NCBI GenBank assembly: GCA_022843625.1
Contig: JALHNH010000059.1
Span: forward strand, 1-35,523
DNA from: Bryobacter sp.
GTDB taxonomy: Bacteria; Acidobacteriota; Terriglobia; Bryobacterales; Bryobacteraceae
Direction: 5' to 3'
DNA length: 35,523 nucleotides
The number at the start of each line of letters is the position of its first letter. Within the stretch, counting starts at the first letter, position 1. The notes beneath the pieces were generated by a model. The model was not told where the DNA came from. It did no database searches and was given only the letters and a program-made list of their open reading frames with translations. The translations under genes and the position numbers were made by a program. Of the stretch, positions 23,394 to 32,079 are shown one piece after another.

Positions 23394-23453
23394 CATGGTG
23401 GTCAATGTGAGGGCGGCGGTGATGTTTGTGCCTTCTATTCAAGTCGTTGGACC

Positions 23454-25670
23454 TCATCTGTCTGTCAGAAGGGCTTGCTCGATGGCAATGATTGCATCAG
23501 ATATATGTGAGAAACGCTCTTCTGGCTGGGGCCTGGTAAGTTTGCTGAGGCAGTGAGTTGCCTTTCCGAAGAGCGGCGCATAGGACTCGATCCATTGGGA
23601 TTCCGACAAGTCGTGCACAAGGAACATGTTCCACTTTCTTGGGTCTAGGCCAGCTAGCATCTGGGCAAAAATAAGCCCCAAGAGAGGTTGATCCGAGGCA
23701 GGGAGCGGCTCGCTGACCTGGCCAAAGCGGACTTCGCAGGGGAACTTAAACGTTTTCGCGATCTCTTGGCACTGTAGGCCTCGTGCTGCTTGAATCTGCG
23801 CAAGGCTTGCTTCTGCGTCGAATCGGATCAGCCGTGGCTGACCGTCCGCTAAAACCTCAATATCACTGATTGTGAAGCAGCCTGAGCAGAGGCCCTGGCG
23901 ATGATATTCTTGGACTTGGAGAAAGATTGGCCGGAGGAGAGGCCAGGCCTTTTTCAAGGGCATCCCTTCAGGCGGAATCAGGCTACTCAGAGTCCTGGGT
24001 GCAAAGGCGGCGTCAATTGCTTCGATGGCGTCTTTGAGAGTTCGGTAACGCAGCGTGTAGTCATGGTTACCCATTTTTACAAGAACGTTGCGAAGATCAG
24101 GCCAGTCACGGAGGTGAGACCAATGAGGGTCTGTTTCAAGGCGCTCTTGATTCACCGTGGAAACGGAAAAGTGGAGCAATGCGAAACGAGTCTCAAGGCC
24201 TCTTAAGATTCGAGTAAATAAGTAGCTGAGCATGAATTGATCCGATTCGGGGATGGGTTCTTCTATGTGTGCAAACTGGATCTCGATGGGAACAAGCCAG
24301 CTTAAATTCATTCTCTGCTTCTCGAGAGGACCTCGCGCTTTAAGCTCTTGGAGTTGCTGAAGCAACGAGGTTGCGTAATCTGGACTAAAGCGATTTAGAG
24401 TGGCCGGTTGCCCTGGAATCATCTCTATATCGTCGATGCTTATGCTGCCAGAGCATTGCCCTCGCTCATGGTAGGCCTGCACTTGCAAAAAGATGGGCTT
24501 GAGAAGCTTCCAGGCTTCGATGGGACGAAGTCCGCCGGGTGGAAGTTGATGTCGTAAGGGATGGCTTTGCTGCTGAAGCAGAAACAAATCGAAGTCGCCG
24601 TGCGCACCTAAAGAAACAGCTTTGCCCGTCTGTATCGAGGTTTGAACAAAATCCTGGCTGGCTCCGGCGGGAAGGGCCATGACTTGTCGCTTCAAGCCGG
24701 ATTCGTTGGTGGCGGAGTAGACTCGGACTTCCTTGTATTCTGGTAGCAATTTGCGCAGTGTGTAGCCTTCGAAAGTCCTTCCCAGTAACGGGTCGGTAAC
24801 TTGAGAAGAAGAGGCTTCCGCGGTAGCCCAAAGCTTATGGTAAGCAAGGTAGTTGGCCAGGTTGGCGCGGCGAAAGGCGGGGTCGAGAAACAGCAGGACC
24901 GATTGCTGGAACTGCTCAGCAGAAATCTCGCCTTGTTTGAGGACCTGGCAGAGGCGCTGGAATTTTGGCCAGGCCAGGGCGGGGTTATCGGGCCGAGAGA
25001 GTGTTTCCTGGGCAGCGGCCGCCAGAATCCGGCTTTCCACTGTGGTGTAACTGGTCAGAAGTTTGCTCCAGTCGCCCGGTTTGGCCTGATGATAACCGGA
25101 CTCGACTTCTAAGAGATGCAGATAAACGGGGTAAGCATCCTCAGCGCTGAGACGGTTGGAACGAAGCAATACAAAGAGACGCTGGAAGCAGCGTTCGCGG
25201 AGTTGGCTGAGCTGCTGGAGCTGGCCATCATAAAGCCAGGAGAGAGCTTTCTGGGCCAAGGCTCCAGGGGTCTGCAAGAATTGTGCGAGAGGGCTGAGGA
25301 TGTCGCTTTCGCGGTCGAGGGTGAGCCTGACGACGGCCAGGAGCTGAGACGTTTCGACGGGTTTGAAGAGGTAATCGTCGGCCTGGATCTTGGCAGCGCG
25401 CAGTGGAGCGTCCTGGTCTGTGAAACCGGTCAGGACGATACTCCGAATGTGGGGGCGGAAAGTCTTGATCCTTTCGATGGCGCCGACACCATCGAGAGGG
25501 CCGGCCATGCGAACGTCGCTCAGAATGAGGTGGAACGGCTGTTTCTGGGCGCAAGCGATGGCCTCCTCAGCGGAAGCTGCCTGGGTCACTTCATAGTCAT
25601 GGTCAGAGAGAGTGTCAGCGACAAGCTCGCGGAAGGTGTCGTCGTCTTCGAGAACGAGAATGGATTCCAT
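23454..25670 (-). CDS. response regulator: REC + helical domain + two pseudokinase-like repeats
   Basis: The start is the ATG at 25670, overlapping the upstream stop (TGATG); it gives a 738-residue protein that begins directly with a receiver domain (MESILVLEDDD). REC residues are D9-D11, D52 (LILSDVRMAG), T81 and K103. Residues about 130-285 form the same helical domain as the regulator at 15724-16602. From about 298 there are remains of a Ser/Thr kinase fold: FEGYTLRKLLPEYKEVRVYSA as N-lobe, then PIFLQVQAYHERGQCSGSISIDDIEM where HRDxKPxN should be. The same catalytic-loop region recurs near 560-600 (PIFLQVQEYHRQGLCSGCFTISDIEV). HRD and the metal-binding DFG are missing in both, so they should be non-catalytic scaffolds. 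It is the last gene of a three-gene operon. Confidence 0.85.
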   Translation of the reverse strand: MESILVLEDDDTFRELVADTLSDHDYEVTQAASAEEAIACAQKQPFHLILSDVRMAGPLDGVGAIERIKTFRPHIRSIVLTGFTDQDAPLRAAKIQADDYLFKPVETSQLLAVVRLTLDRESDILSPLAQFLQTPGALAQKALSWLYDGQLQQLSQLRERCFQRLFVLLRSNRLSAEDAYPVYLHLLEVESGYHQAKPGDWSKLLTSYTTVESRILAAAAQETLSRPDNPALAWPKFQRLCQVLKQGEISAEQFQQSVLLFLDPAFRRANLANYLAYHKLWATAEASSSQVTDPLLGRTFEGYTLRKLLPEYKEVRVYSATNESGLKRQVMALPAGASQDFVQTSIQTGKAVSLGAHGDFDLFLLQQQSHPLRHQLPPGGLRPIEAWKLLKPIFLQVQAYHERGQCSGSISIDDIEMIPGQPATLNRFSPDYATSLLQQLQELKARGPLEKQRMNLSWLVPIEIQFAHIEEPIPESDQFMLSYLFTRILRGLETRFALLHFSVSTVNQERLETDPHWSHLRDWPDLRNVLVKMGNHDYTLRYRTLKDAIEAIDAAFAPRTLSSLIPPEGMPLKKAWPLLRPIFLQVQEYHRQGLCSGCFTISDIEVLADGQPRLIRFDAEASLAQIQAARGLQCQEIAKTFKFPCEVRFGQVSEPLPASDQPLLGLIFAQMLAGLDPRKWNMFLVHDLSESQWIESYAPLFGKATHCLSKLTRPQPEERFSHISDAIIAIEQALLTDR

Positions 25671-27124
25671 CAAAACACCGGCTTGCTGTAGATGATCAGA
25701 TTGGGCGTCGAGTCGAACTGCTCGAATTTTTGGTGGACAGCGATCACGAACTCGCCTTCTCCAAGCTCCCGGGGGAAATGCGTGGAGATGTGCAGCCAGT
25801 CGGAGGCAACCTCTGAGTAGATTCGGCCGTTCCAGGAGACATTGCTCGTGTTTCCCCGATTGTAGAGACGCAAGAGCTGGCGGGATGGGGACCACTGGAG
25901 GGTTGCTCCGTCGGCTTCCACCGTCCAGCCTCCATCCAGATGGAACTGAAAGCTACATTGTTCGGTGGTTGAGAGAGCCTGCTGGAGCAGCGCGAAGACC
26001 TTTTGAATTTGTGATGGATCTTTATCTGGTGGCAGTGTCAGGTCTTGGAAGATGGCGTCGAGGCCGGTTGCCTTCCATTGAGTCGGTAGTAGTCCCAGCC
26101 GGGCTTTGGAAAAGCTCAGGCTGTTGTTGATTCGCGCGCAGAGCTTTGAGTTCTCTTGGAGCGAAATTTCCGGCTGGTCTGGAAAATGGACCAGCTGGGG
26201 GTCGAAAAATAGGGCGGTGGGGTTCATCAGAACAACAAACTTGCTGAAGGCTTCGAGATCCCAGGAGAACACGAGCATTTCGGAACGTTGGGTGGCGAGT
26301 TCCCGGCCGAGCTCCGCGTCCTTGGGACTGGCGAAGAACAGGCCCACTCGGGTCTGGTCCTGGAGGGGATGAAAGTTCTGGAGATGGCCCCAAGCCTTTC
26401 GCTTGACCGGCAGCCGCCGTGTCTGTTTCGCCAGACCGTTTTCTCGGAGCCAGATGGAGTGACCGACCGCGTTGCGGAAGGCTTGAGCGTTTCGATAATC
26501 GATCGGTGATAGAGTGAGAGTTTGTGGGTCGGATGAAACCCAGGGCAACCGCTGGTCCGCGATTCGGGTAGGAGAGACCATGGTGGCAACGGCACTATAT
26601 CGAGCGGTCAGTTCGGCCAGGTCATGAATGCTTGGGGAAGCCAGGATGATCTCAGAAACGTCTGCTTTCATAGCTATTTCCAGGAGTTGGTCCGCTTCCG
26701 CCCAATCCGCCGTCAGTAGAAAGATGGCGGGAGGGGCGGAGACTTCTTCGTTGAGAGGCGCCTCAAAGGGGTCGGTGGCGGGCCAATGGGGGTTCGTGGC
26801 AAAAGCACAGTGGTTGAGTGCGGAGACGGTTCGCCCGTCGGTGTCTTCGCGCCAGCTGCCCTTACAGTAGTGCGAGAGGCGACCGCTGGGTAGGACAATC
26901 CGTCCGAAACTGGCTGTTGGCCGCCAACGCCGGAAGACGGCCGACTCGAAATGGCGGGAGCAGAGGAGGGTCGCAGGGACGAACCAGTGAGCGTGGTCGG
27001 GGACTTCGTCGGCAACTTCTACCTGAATTCCCAGACTGCGAAGGTGGTCCAGTGACGATTCCGGCACATTTGGCCCGATGACCCAGCAGACCGGCGTCAG
27101 CTCTTCGGCTTGCGATGAATTCAT
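25670..27124 (-). CDS. hypothetical protein, signalling-operon partner
   Basis: This protein of 484 residues (start ATG 27124, MNSSQAEEL; a TTG at 27181 would add 19) belongs to no family that I recognise. It has no signal peptide or membrane helix. The N-terminal part (about 10-240) has alternating strands and helices suggestive of two Rossmann-like lobes (TPVCWVIGPNVP, EIILASPSIHDLAEL). The C-terminal 150 residues (PNLIIYSKPVF end) have beta character. It overlaps the pseudokinase regulator by three bases, so translation is coupled and the two products probably act together. Confidence 0.65.
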   Translation of the reverse strand: MNSSQAEELTPVCWVIGPNVPESSLDHLRSLGIQVEVADEVPDHAHWFVPATLLCSRHFESAVFRRWRPTASFGRIVLPSGRLSHYCKGSWREDTDGRTVSALNHCAFATNPHWPATDPFEAPLNEEVSAPPAIFLLTADWAEADQLLEIAMKADVSEIILASPSIHDLAELTARYSAVATMVSPTRIADQRLPWVSSDPQTLTLSPIDYRNAQAFRNAVGHSIWLRENGLAKQTRRLPVKRKAWGHLQNFHPLQDQTRVGLFFASPKDAELGRELATQRSEMLVFSWDLEAFSKFVVLMNPTALFFDPQLVHFPDQPEISLQENSKLCARINNSLSFSKARLGLLPTQWKATGLDAIFQDLTLPPDKDPSQIQKVFALLQQALSTTEQCSFQFHLDGGWTVEADGATLQWSPSRQLLRLYNRGNTSNVSWNGRIYSEVASDWLHISTHFPRELGEGEFVIAVHQKFEQFDSTPNLIIYSKPVF

Positions 27125-27173
27125 ACGAAAGAGTCCTTTTCCTAATAGGGCACTGTTGGCCTGCCCCTGAGTC

Positions 27174-27431
27174 TCAGTCAAAATAGAGAATCAACTCCTG
27201 GCAGCGATTCCAGTCCAATCGCGTCTGGGTAGTCAGGGCAATATCCCAGGTGGGGTTGGGCTGATCGGGCCAGCGGCAGCTGGTGATTCGGAATTCGCAC
27301 TCTCCCCAGTCCCCGTGGGCGAGCACGCGTGAAACGGAGCGGCTGAGTTCGGGGAGTCCCGTCATTTTAACGAGGAGAACTTGCCCTGTCTCGGGATGAT
27401 GGAAGTGGTCTACAAGGTAGGCTCTGATCAT
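27174..27431 (-). CDS. small hypothetical protein
   Basis: This 85-residue protein starts at ATG 27431 and is the first gene of the operon with the unknown 484-residue protein and the pseudokinase regulator. It is mainly beta, with acidic and Trp residues and a C-terminal DWNRCQELILYFD that resembles the end of the neighbouring protein's C-terminal beta region. No known family is recognised. The stop lies 49 bases before the next ATG. Confidence 0.5.
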   Translation of the reverse strand: MIRAYLVDHFHHPETGQVLLVKMTGLPELSRSVSRVLAHGDWGECEFRITSCRWPDQPNPTWDIALTTQTRLDWNRCQELILYFD

Positions 27432-27450
27432 GGGCCTAGTTTGTAGGTCC

Positions 27451-27600
27451 GATTTCTACGAAATTTCTACCAAGACGGCCAGATGTTTCCGTTCCATGGA
27501 CGCGATCGGCGAGCTATGTTAACCGGGCCAGTTGTGGGACGGAGCTGAACGAAAAAGTTAACAGAATTGGCCCCTTGGGAGTACTTTGGTAGAAATCAGT
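27451..27600. promoter_or_regulatory. operator-like repeats in divergent intergenic region
   Basis: ATTTCTAC occurs twice, 11 bases apart (27452-27459 and 27463-27470), and again inverted as GTAGAAAT at 27589-27596. Between them GTTAAC occurs twice, and GGGCCAGTT/AATTGGCCC form an imperfect dyad. The block lies between two divergent transcription units and could bind a regulator of both. Confidence 0.45.
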
Positions 27601-27616
27601 CCGCTACCGTTGGGTC

Positions 27617-28549
27617 ATGGCACCTCCAAAAATTGAGCAGCGCACGATTACCGTGCCCCTTCATTGTACTAAGAACCGGGCCTTTGCTCCGGTTGCGACG
27701 CAGCAGCTGACGAACCGTCTGGACGCTTACAGTTCGTCCTCAGACGATGGCCAGTCTCATTGGCGGCCGAGGCGGAATGGTCAGTTGGCTCCGCCGGCGT
27801 CTTCTGGATGGATGGAAACGGCTTCCGAGATGGAGCGCTATGTTCGCAGTGGGGAATCAGCGCAAGACATCGCAGATTTTGCGTTGGGCGAAGTGGAGGG
27901 CGGGGCGCAAACTCTGAAATCAACGGCCGTGGGGACGGCCAGGCTGATTCGACATCCCATTCAGTGTGCGGACCAGCTGGGCCAGGCGGTCATGAAATCG
28001 GGCCCGGCGCTGTCGGAGTTCTCGAAAAACTCCGAGGAGATTGTGGGAGAGGCGATCGAAGGTAAGTGGAATCACTTTCTAAACGCCAGCAATCGCGAAC
28101 GCGGCCAGATGACCGGGTCGGGTTTGACTAACGTCGGTTTGACGCTGGCACCGCTGCCCAAGATGACGACCGTCGTTTCCAGCGGCTGGAAGGGGTTCGC
28201 TCGCGCTCTTTCCAAGGAGGCTTTGGCAAAACGGATCGGCTCGTTGCCGGGGAAGAATATTCGTCTATGGCGGGCGGTGGGGTCGGCTGAGCTGGAAAGT
28301 ATCAGCAGGACCGGTAAGTTTACTCAGGCGCCCAACGGGGCTGAGGTCAAATGGTTCTCTGGCTGCCGAGCTGATGTCGAGGCCTGGAGGAAGTTACCGT
28401 TCAATTCAGGAGAAACGCGGACAGTGGTTAGTTCGCAGATCAATCGGAAATACGCCCACAGCTTGGGCGAACTACCTGGTGAGGGCGAGGTGTGGACGGT
28501 TCATATGGACGACTTCGGACAGTTCGGAAAGATTAAGAAACACCAGTGA
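27617..28549 (+). CDS. probable polymorphic toxin with C-terminal ADP-ribosyltransferase-like domain
   Basis: The first 205 residues of this 310-residue protein include helices and a motif like the pre-toxin linkers of polymorphic toxins (RGQMTGSGLTNVGLTLAPLPKM, about 164-185). The last 100 residues start LWRAVGSAELESISRTGKFTQ and continue with EVKWFS. This pattern, an R-A-V/M core followed by tG-x-F and K-W/Y-F-S, is found in HYD1-type ADP-ribosyltransferase toxin tips. The assignment is by memory of the pattern and is moderate. It has no signal peptide; the substrate is unknown. The next gene overlaps by four bases (GTGA) and is the expected immunity gene. The ATG lies after a region with operator-like repeats. 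Confidence 0.6.
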   Translation: MAPPKIEQRTITVPLHCTKNRAFAPVATQQLTNRLDAYSSSSDDGQSHWRPRRNGQLAPPASSGWMETASEMERYVRSGESAQDIADFALGEVEGGAQTLKSTAVGTARLIRHPIQCADQLGQAVMKSGPALSEFSKNSEEIVGEAIEGKWNHFLNASNRERGQMTGSGLTNVGLTLAPLPKMTTVVSSGWKGFARALSKEALAKRIGSLPGKNIRLWRAVGSAELESISRTGKFTQAPNGAEVKWFSGCRADVEAWRKLPFNSGETRTVVSSQINRKYAHSLGELPGEGEVWTVHMDDFGQFGKIKKHQ

Positions 28550-28977
28550 GCGCCAAGATTCTCCTTGCCGATTGGCTGCGAGTCGCCAGGACCGAGATTG
28601 CTCAAAATCTTCAAGAGCTGGCGATCAGGCTGGAGGACTATGCGGTCTGCTACCAGCTGTTTCTATCCGGGTTGAGCAAAGCTCTGCTAACAGAAACGGA
28701 GTTACTCCAACACCTGGTAAGCGAGGACGGCCGGTTTCCGGCGGTTGCGGACATAGCTCCTACCGCGATCCTCGGTAATTGCTTCATCTTAGCGGTGATG
28801 CCTTCGGGGCACGCCTGGGTGTCGGAGGCAGAGCTGACTTGGGGAGGTGTTGAGAAGGGTCCTTTCAAGGCCTGTCCCTGGTCCCTGCCCAACCCAGTGC
28901 TGAAGGGAGGGCGTCCGACCGTAGACAGCTTCCTAGAGAACGGGCAGAGGCTAGACATTACGCTTCAGGGCAATTAG
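28546..28977 (+). CDS. putative immunity protein
   Basis: This 143-residue protein is translated from a GTG overlapping the toxin stop codon. The N-terminal half is helical (ARTEIAQNLQELAIRLEDYAV). The C-terminal half is beta-rich, with a Gly-His-Ala-Trp element and PFKACPW. No known immunity family is matched. The size and the tight coupling to the toxin gene make it a good candidate antidote; the function rests on context. Confidence 0.5.
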   Translation: MSAKILLADWLRVARTEIAQNLQELAIRLEDYAVCYQLFLSGLSKALLTETELLQHLVSEDGRFPAVADIAPTAILGNCFILAVMPSGHAWVSEAELTWGGVEKGPFKACPWSLPNPVLKGGRPTVDSFLENGQRLDITLQGN

Positions 28978-29095
28978 CCAGGGAACAAAAGCAGGTTCCT
29001 ACCTCGGTCTGTGCCGAATCAGACGCGAGACATCGAATCAGTGGAGACTACGTGTGCAAAGCTGCTTTTAGATTCACGAACGCCAGGGAGCTGAA

Positions 29096-29410
29096 ATGGA
29101 GAAGGTTTTCTGCAAAACCAAGAGCGTGATAGCCGATCACCCGAAAGCCGGGCCGCTCTTGGATGTCGAGTATATCCCGGATCCCAGATACAGTTGGGAA
29201 CAGGTGACGGCGTTTCTGAAGCGGGAAGGGCTTGTTCTGAAATTCGAGGGTCCCGGGGGGACGGTTACAGTGAGGCCGGTGCAGGTTGAGACGGCCACTT
29301 CTTTGACCGATCGACCTGGCATTCTGGTGGGGCTGGGCGAGAGCGATCCTGAGCGAATCCCCTCAGGTGTACGGGCCTGGCTTGAGCATTCAAACTGCTC
29401 CTTGAGCTGA
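29096..29410 (+). CDS. small hypothetical protein
   Basis: The family of this 104-residue protein is unknown; it is alpha/beta with a central TVTVRPVQVETATSL strand region. The ATG has a GGGAG six to ten bases upstream. It lies 118 bases after the putative immunity gene and is translationally coupled to the next gene (TGATG). It may be a second immunity or accessory protein of the toxin island. Confidence 0.5.
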   Translation: MEKVFCKTKSVIADHPKAGPLLDVEYIPDPRYSWEQVTAFLKREGLVLKFEGPGGTVTVRPVQVETATSLTDRPGILVGLGESDPERIPSGVRAWLEHSNCSLS

Positions 29411-29760
29411 TGATTGCGGGCTGGAGCGGACGGATTGGTGGATACTTGAGCGATAAAACACCCGAACAGCTGAGGGCGGAAATCAACGCGATTGAAGCCG
29501 ATATGAAGAAAGAGCGGGATGCGGCTCTCCGGCCTTTTCGAGCTATATGGGGAGTCGCATCAGGACTTATGAAGATCACCTGGGCGGTTGTTAAGATACC
29601 GCTAGGTGCTTTGTGGCATATTTCCAAGGCGCAGGTCGAGAGTGATCGGAAGCTCCGCGAGAAGATGAAAGCCCAGCGCGACCAGGCGGCGGAAAAAGAG
29701 CGTGTCAGATCTGAAAAGCTTGCGGAGCTGAAGAAGCAGCTCAAGGATGCCACCAAATAG
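29410..29760 (+). CDS. small amphipathic/coiled-coil protein
   Basis: This 116-residue protein has two charged helical segments (EQLRAEINAIEADMKKERDAA, and residues 75-116 with many Lys/Glu) flanking a hydrophobic centre (about 45-70, IWGVASGLMKITWAVVKIPLGALWHI). That centre could be a membrane helix or amphipathic association region. The family is unknown. It is coupled to the previous gene. Confidence 0.5.
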   Translation: MIAGWSGRIGGYLSDKTPEQLRAEINAIEADMKKERDAALRPFRAIWGVASGLMKITWAVVKIPLGALWHISKAQVESDRKLREKMKAQRDQAAEKERVRSEKLAELKKQLKDATK

Positions 29761-29772
29761 GAGAGCAAGAAC

Positions 29773-30546
29773 GTGGAGCAGCGAAGAAACATAGAGATAC
29801 CATCCACCGCCGACCTTGTTTTTGAGGAGTCAGTGTCTTTAGAGCCTCCGGACACCAAGACCCTCAATATTGCAGCTCTGGGTGGCCTGCCCCTTACCGT
29901 CGCGTGTAATAGCGACTTTGCCTGCGAAAGACTGATTACAGCTGGGCCGCCCTCACTCATTCGTGACAAGCAGTTGGGTCGGCTTGAAATTACGCTGGTA
30001 GCCCCGGTTGGCGAAGGCGTGTTCCAAATAGACCCTGAGATGGCGTTTGCTCCCAGCGTTTTCATTAAACATAGCTGGACTACGGTCAGTCCAGACGATG
30101 CCAGGCCAACGACGACCGTGAATCTTGCCGTTTTTGTGCAAGGCCGACGAGCGACGCGAATAGAGTTGGTGGAAAGCATCCCGTCCAGCGTCAGGCTCTT
30201 GGATGAGGGCTTACTGATCTTCACCCGAAGGGATGCTTGCGAGGGGCTCTACATCCCGACCTCAACAGGAAAGCCATACGCGACTCTTGTTATAGAGGCT
30301 GAAGGCCTTACTCGTCCGCTTCAAGGCTCGGTTGCCCAATGCACCGTGCAGCAGATGGATAATGGCATGCTGAACCTCTCCATCCTACGCGAGTCCGGGA
30401 GTGCGGTTCTTTCCGCGCTATTTCACAATCAAACCTCGGAGGCCGTGGACGAATACTTCTATCAGGTCGAGTGGCGCCTTATTGCGACTGCGCCTAACGT
30501 CCGAGAACTGCGCGCGGAGTTTCGTGTTTTTTTGGCGCAAGTTTAG
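29773..30546 (+). CDS. hypothetical protein
   Basis: This 257-residue protein is mostly beta-stranded (for example LGRLEITLVAPVGEG, TTVNLAVFVQGRRATRIELVE). It has no signal peptide and no recognised family. The start GTG has AGGAGA about ten bases upstream. It is the last gene of the plus-strand run; a terminator follows at 30600. Confidence 0.55.
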   Translation: MEQRRNIEIPSTADLVFEESVSLEPPDTKTLNIAALGGLPLTVACNSDFACERLITAGPPSLIRDKQLGRLEITLVAPVGEGVFQIDPEMAFAPSVFIKHSWTTVSPDDARPTTTVNLAVFVQGRRATRIELVESIPSSVRLLDEGLLIFTRRDACEGLYIPTSTGKPYATLVIEAEGLTRPLQGSVAQCTVQQMDNGMLNLSILRESGSAVLSALFHNQTSEAVDEYFYQVEWRLIATAPNVRELRAEFRVFLAQV

Positions 30547-30599
30547 CCACTCACCCATTTTCAAACTCGTTTCTGGCGCGTCCAGTTGGATTACACCCC

Positions 30600-30627
30600 A
30601 ACCCCACGTCAGCCGGCGTGGGGTTTT
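30600..30627 (+). terminator. intrinsic terminator of the toxin-island transcript
   Basis: A 9-bp stem, 30600-30608 with 30617-30625, is followed by TTTT. It lies 54 bases after the last plus-strand stop and has no T-tract on the minus strand. Confidence 0.7.
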
Positions 30628-30658
30628 GGCGTCAGAGTAGACCCGGAAATTGAATTTC

Positions 30659-30687
30659 TTGACACCCAACGGTGACAGCCTTAGACT
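30659..30687 (+). promoter_or_regulatory. sigma70-like promoter pointing antisense into the DUF1963 gene
   Basis: TTGACA (30659-30664), 17 bases, TAGACT (30682-30687). No plus-strand gene follows. Any transcript would run antisense to the 3' end of the gene at 30719-31645. Confidence 0.25.
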
Positions 30688-30718
30688 CTAACTTGACACT
30701 TTCTCAAGCAACGGAGGA

Positions 30719-31645
30719 TCAGTAACATTGCACGACCGGAAGCACCTCCCGACCGTTCCAAAAGAGATATAAGCAACCCATGTCGCCCCACATTAACCAG
30801 TTCTCGTCCCCACCCGAGTCACCGATCAGCTTTTCTGCATTGACCCACGGCCATCGTTGATCTGGTGCGCGACTTATCGAGCCGAGGGAACCTATAAAAA
30901 GGGAATCGTCGTCGGGAGTTTCGTCGCCTTGGATCCAACTGGGACAGCCCGCAATTTTTGTCCCCTCCAGTTCCAGGAGTAACCAGTAGCGCCTGTACTG
31001 CTCAATTTGGTCAACGTCTGCCTCATCCAGCGCAGCGACATCCCAGGTTTTGTGCATAACTCCAAAAAGAGCCTCGAGGACGTGCCCGGGAGCTTGTTGT
31101 ATGAGTGGTCCTGTAAAATCCATTTCAACCCACTCGAATCGTAGATTACGGGCGTCAAACGGATCGTCAAGGTCTGCAAATACCAAAAGTATATCAGCAG
31201 GCAAGGGTGGGTCGGCAGCAGCAGGGATGTCGATGAAGTTCAGCTGTCCAGCAAAGATGAGGGGTTGTCCTCGGTTGTCACAGGGCCACGCCTTATCGGC
31301 GCTTCGGAACGGTAAACCGCCCAGTTTAGTCATTCGGCGGTCAGGCGGCTCTCCATGGGCGAAAACAAAAACTGCTGTAGGTGCGGTTTCGATCTGCTTA
31401 CCAGCAAAAAGCTCCTGCCGCAGTTGTTCCACCACTGCCAGGTCCTCTGGCCCTACCAGAGTGGTACCCTGGGGCGACATCAGTTCAACGTGTCTTTCCA
31501 CATCGGTCTCATCCGAATAGTTTTCGGGGCTCGTACGATGGCGCTCGACAACAAACTCTCTGGCCTCGCGGCGCAAGCGATCCAGGGGAAACACTTGAAT
31601 CCAATGCTGAAGGTCAAAGACCTGATGAAAACAGCTATTAGTCAT
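30719..31645 (-). CDS. DUF1963 (YwqG-like) protein
   Basis: This protein of about 308 residues has the YwqG/DUF1963 signature: MTKLGGLPFRSADKAWPCDNRGQPLIFAGQLNF, about residues 107-137, and near the C-terminus LMWGDMGCLYLF. Members of this family are often found next to toxins as immunity proteins, related in role to SMI1/KNR4 proteins. Here the nearby unit is the toxin-antitoxin-like pair upstream on the same strand, 17 bases away. The start ATG 31645 follows the upstream stop; a TTG at 31666 would overlap it. A role as immunity or regulator is inferred. Confidence 0.7.
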   Translation of the reverse strand: MTNSCFHQVFDLQHWIQVFPLDRLRREAREFVVERHRTSPENYSDETDVERHVELMSPQGTTLVGPEDLAVVEQLRQELFAGKQIETAPTAVFVFAHGEPPDRRMTKLGGLPFRSADKAWPCDNRGQPLIFAGQLNFIDIPAAADPPLPADILLVFADLDDPFDARNLRFEWVEMDFTGPLIQQAPGHVLEALFGVMHKTWDVAALDEADVDQIEQYRRYWLLLELEGTKIAGCPSWIQGDETPDDDSLFIGSLGSISRAPDQRWPWVNAEKLIGDSGGDENWLMWGDMGCLYLFWNGREVLPVVQCY

Positions 31646-31662
31646 TTGCCATTCAGGCTGCC

Positions 31663-32070
31663 TCAACCACCGATAGATTTGCGTCGCTTGGTTAAGCGTT
31701 TCGCACTCTGTGAAAATTTGACCGCCAGTTTTAGCCTCATCAGCTCGCTGAGAGAAACTCCCTCACTGGTCGCTTCTCTTTTGAGCGCTGCGTGCAGGCT
31801 CCGGGGAATGACGATGGTTACTCTGCCAGAGAGAGCCTTGGTCTCTTGGTTAAACGCTTCGGCCTCTTGAGCTCTGAGAACGCCCAGCTGCTGCTGGAGC
31901 CATCGGTAGATTTCAGAGGAAATCATTTGCTTACGGTCAGCTGGCGTAGCGCACTGAGCCGTGAGCTTTCCCGCCGGCCCAAAGAAGTGTGCAGAGAACT
32001 CGGGGGCGGTGACCCCACTCTTCAGCATTTTTTTCGCTTCGCTCTGCAGTGCCTTATCTGAAGCCTTCAT
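31663..32070 (-). CDS. ribbon-helix-helix protein, candidate antitoxin
   Basis: In this 135-residue protein, the C-terminal 55 residues carry an RHH domain: strand RVTIVIPRS, helix LHAALKREATSEG, VSLSELMRLKLA. The N-terminal 80 residues are helical and could bind a partner protein. It follows the small gene at 32080-32394 by nine bases, and a palindrome overlaps that gene's promoter. That is the pattern of an autoregulated toxin-antitoxin operon with the second gene as antitoxin. It does not match HicB or ParD outside the RHH. Confidence 0.65.
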   Translation of the reverse strand: MKASDKALQSEAKKMLKSGVTAPEFSAHFFGPAGKLTAQCATPADRKQMISSEIYRWLQQQLGVLRAQEAEAFNQETKALSGRVTIVIPRSLHAALKREATSEGVSLSELMRLKLAVKFSQSAKRLTKRRKSIGG

Positions 32071-32079
32071 GTCGTTCTC

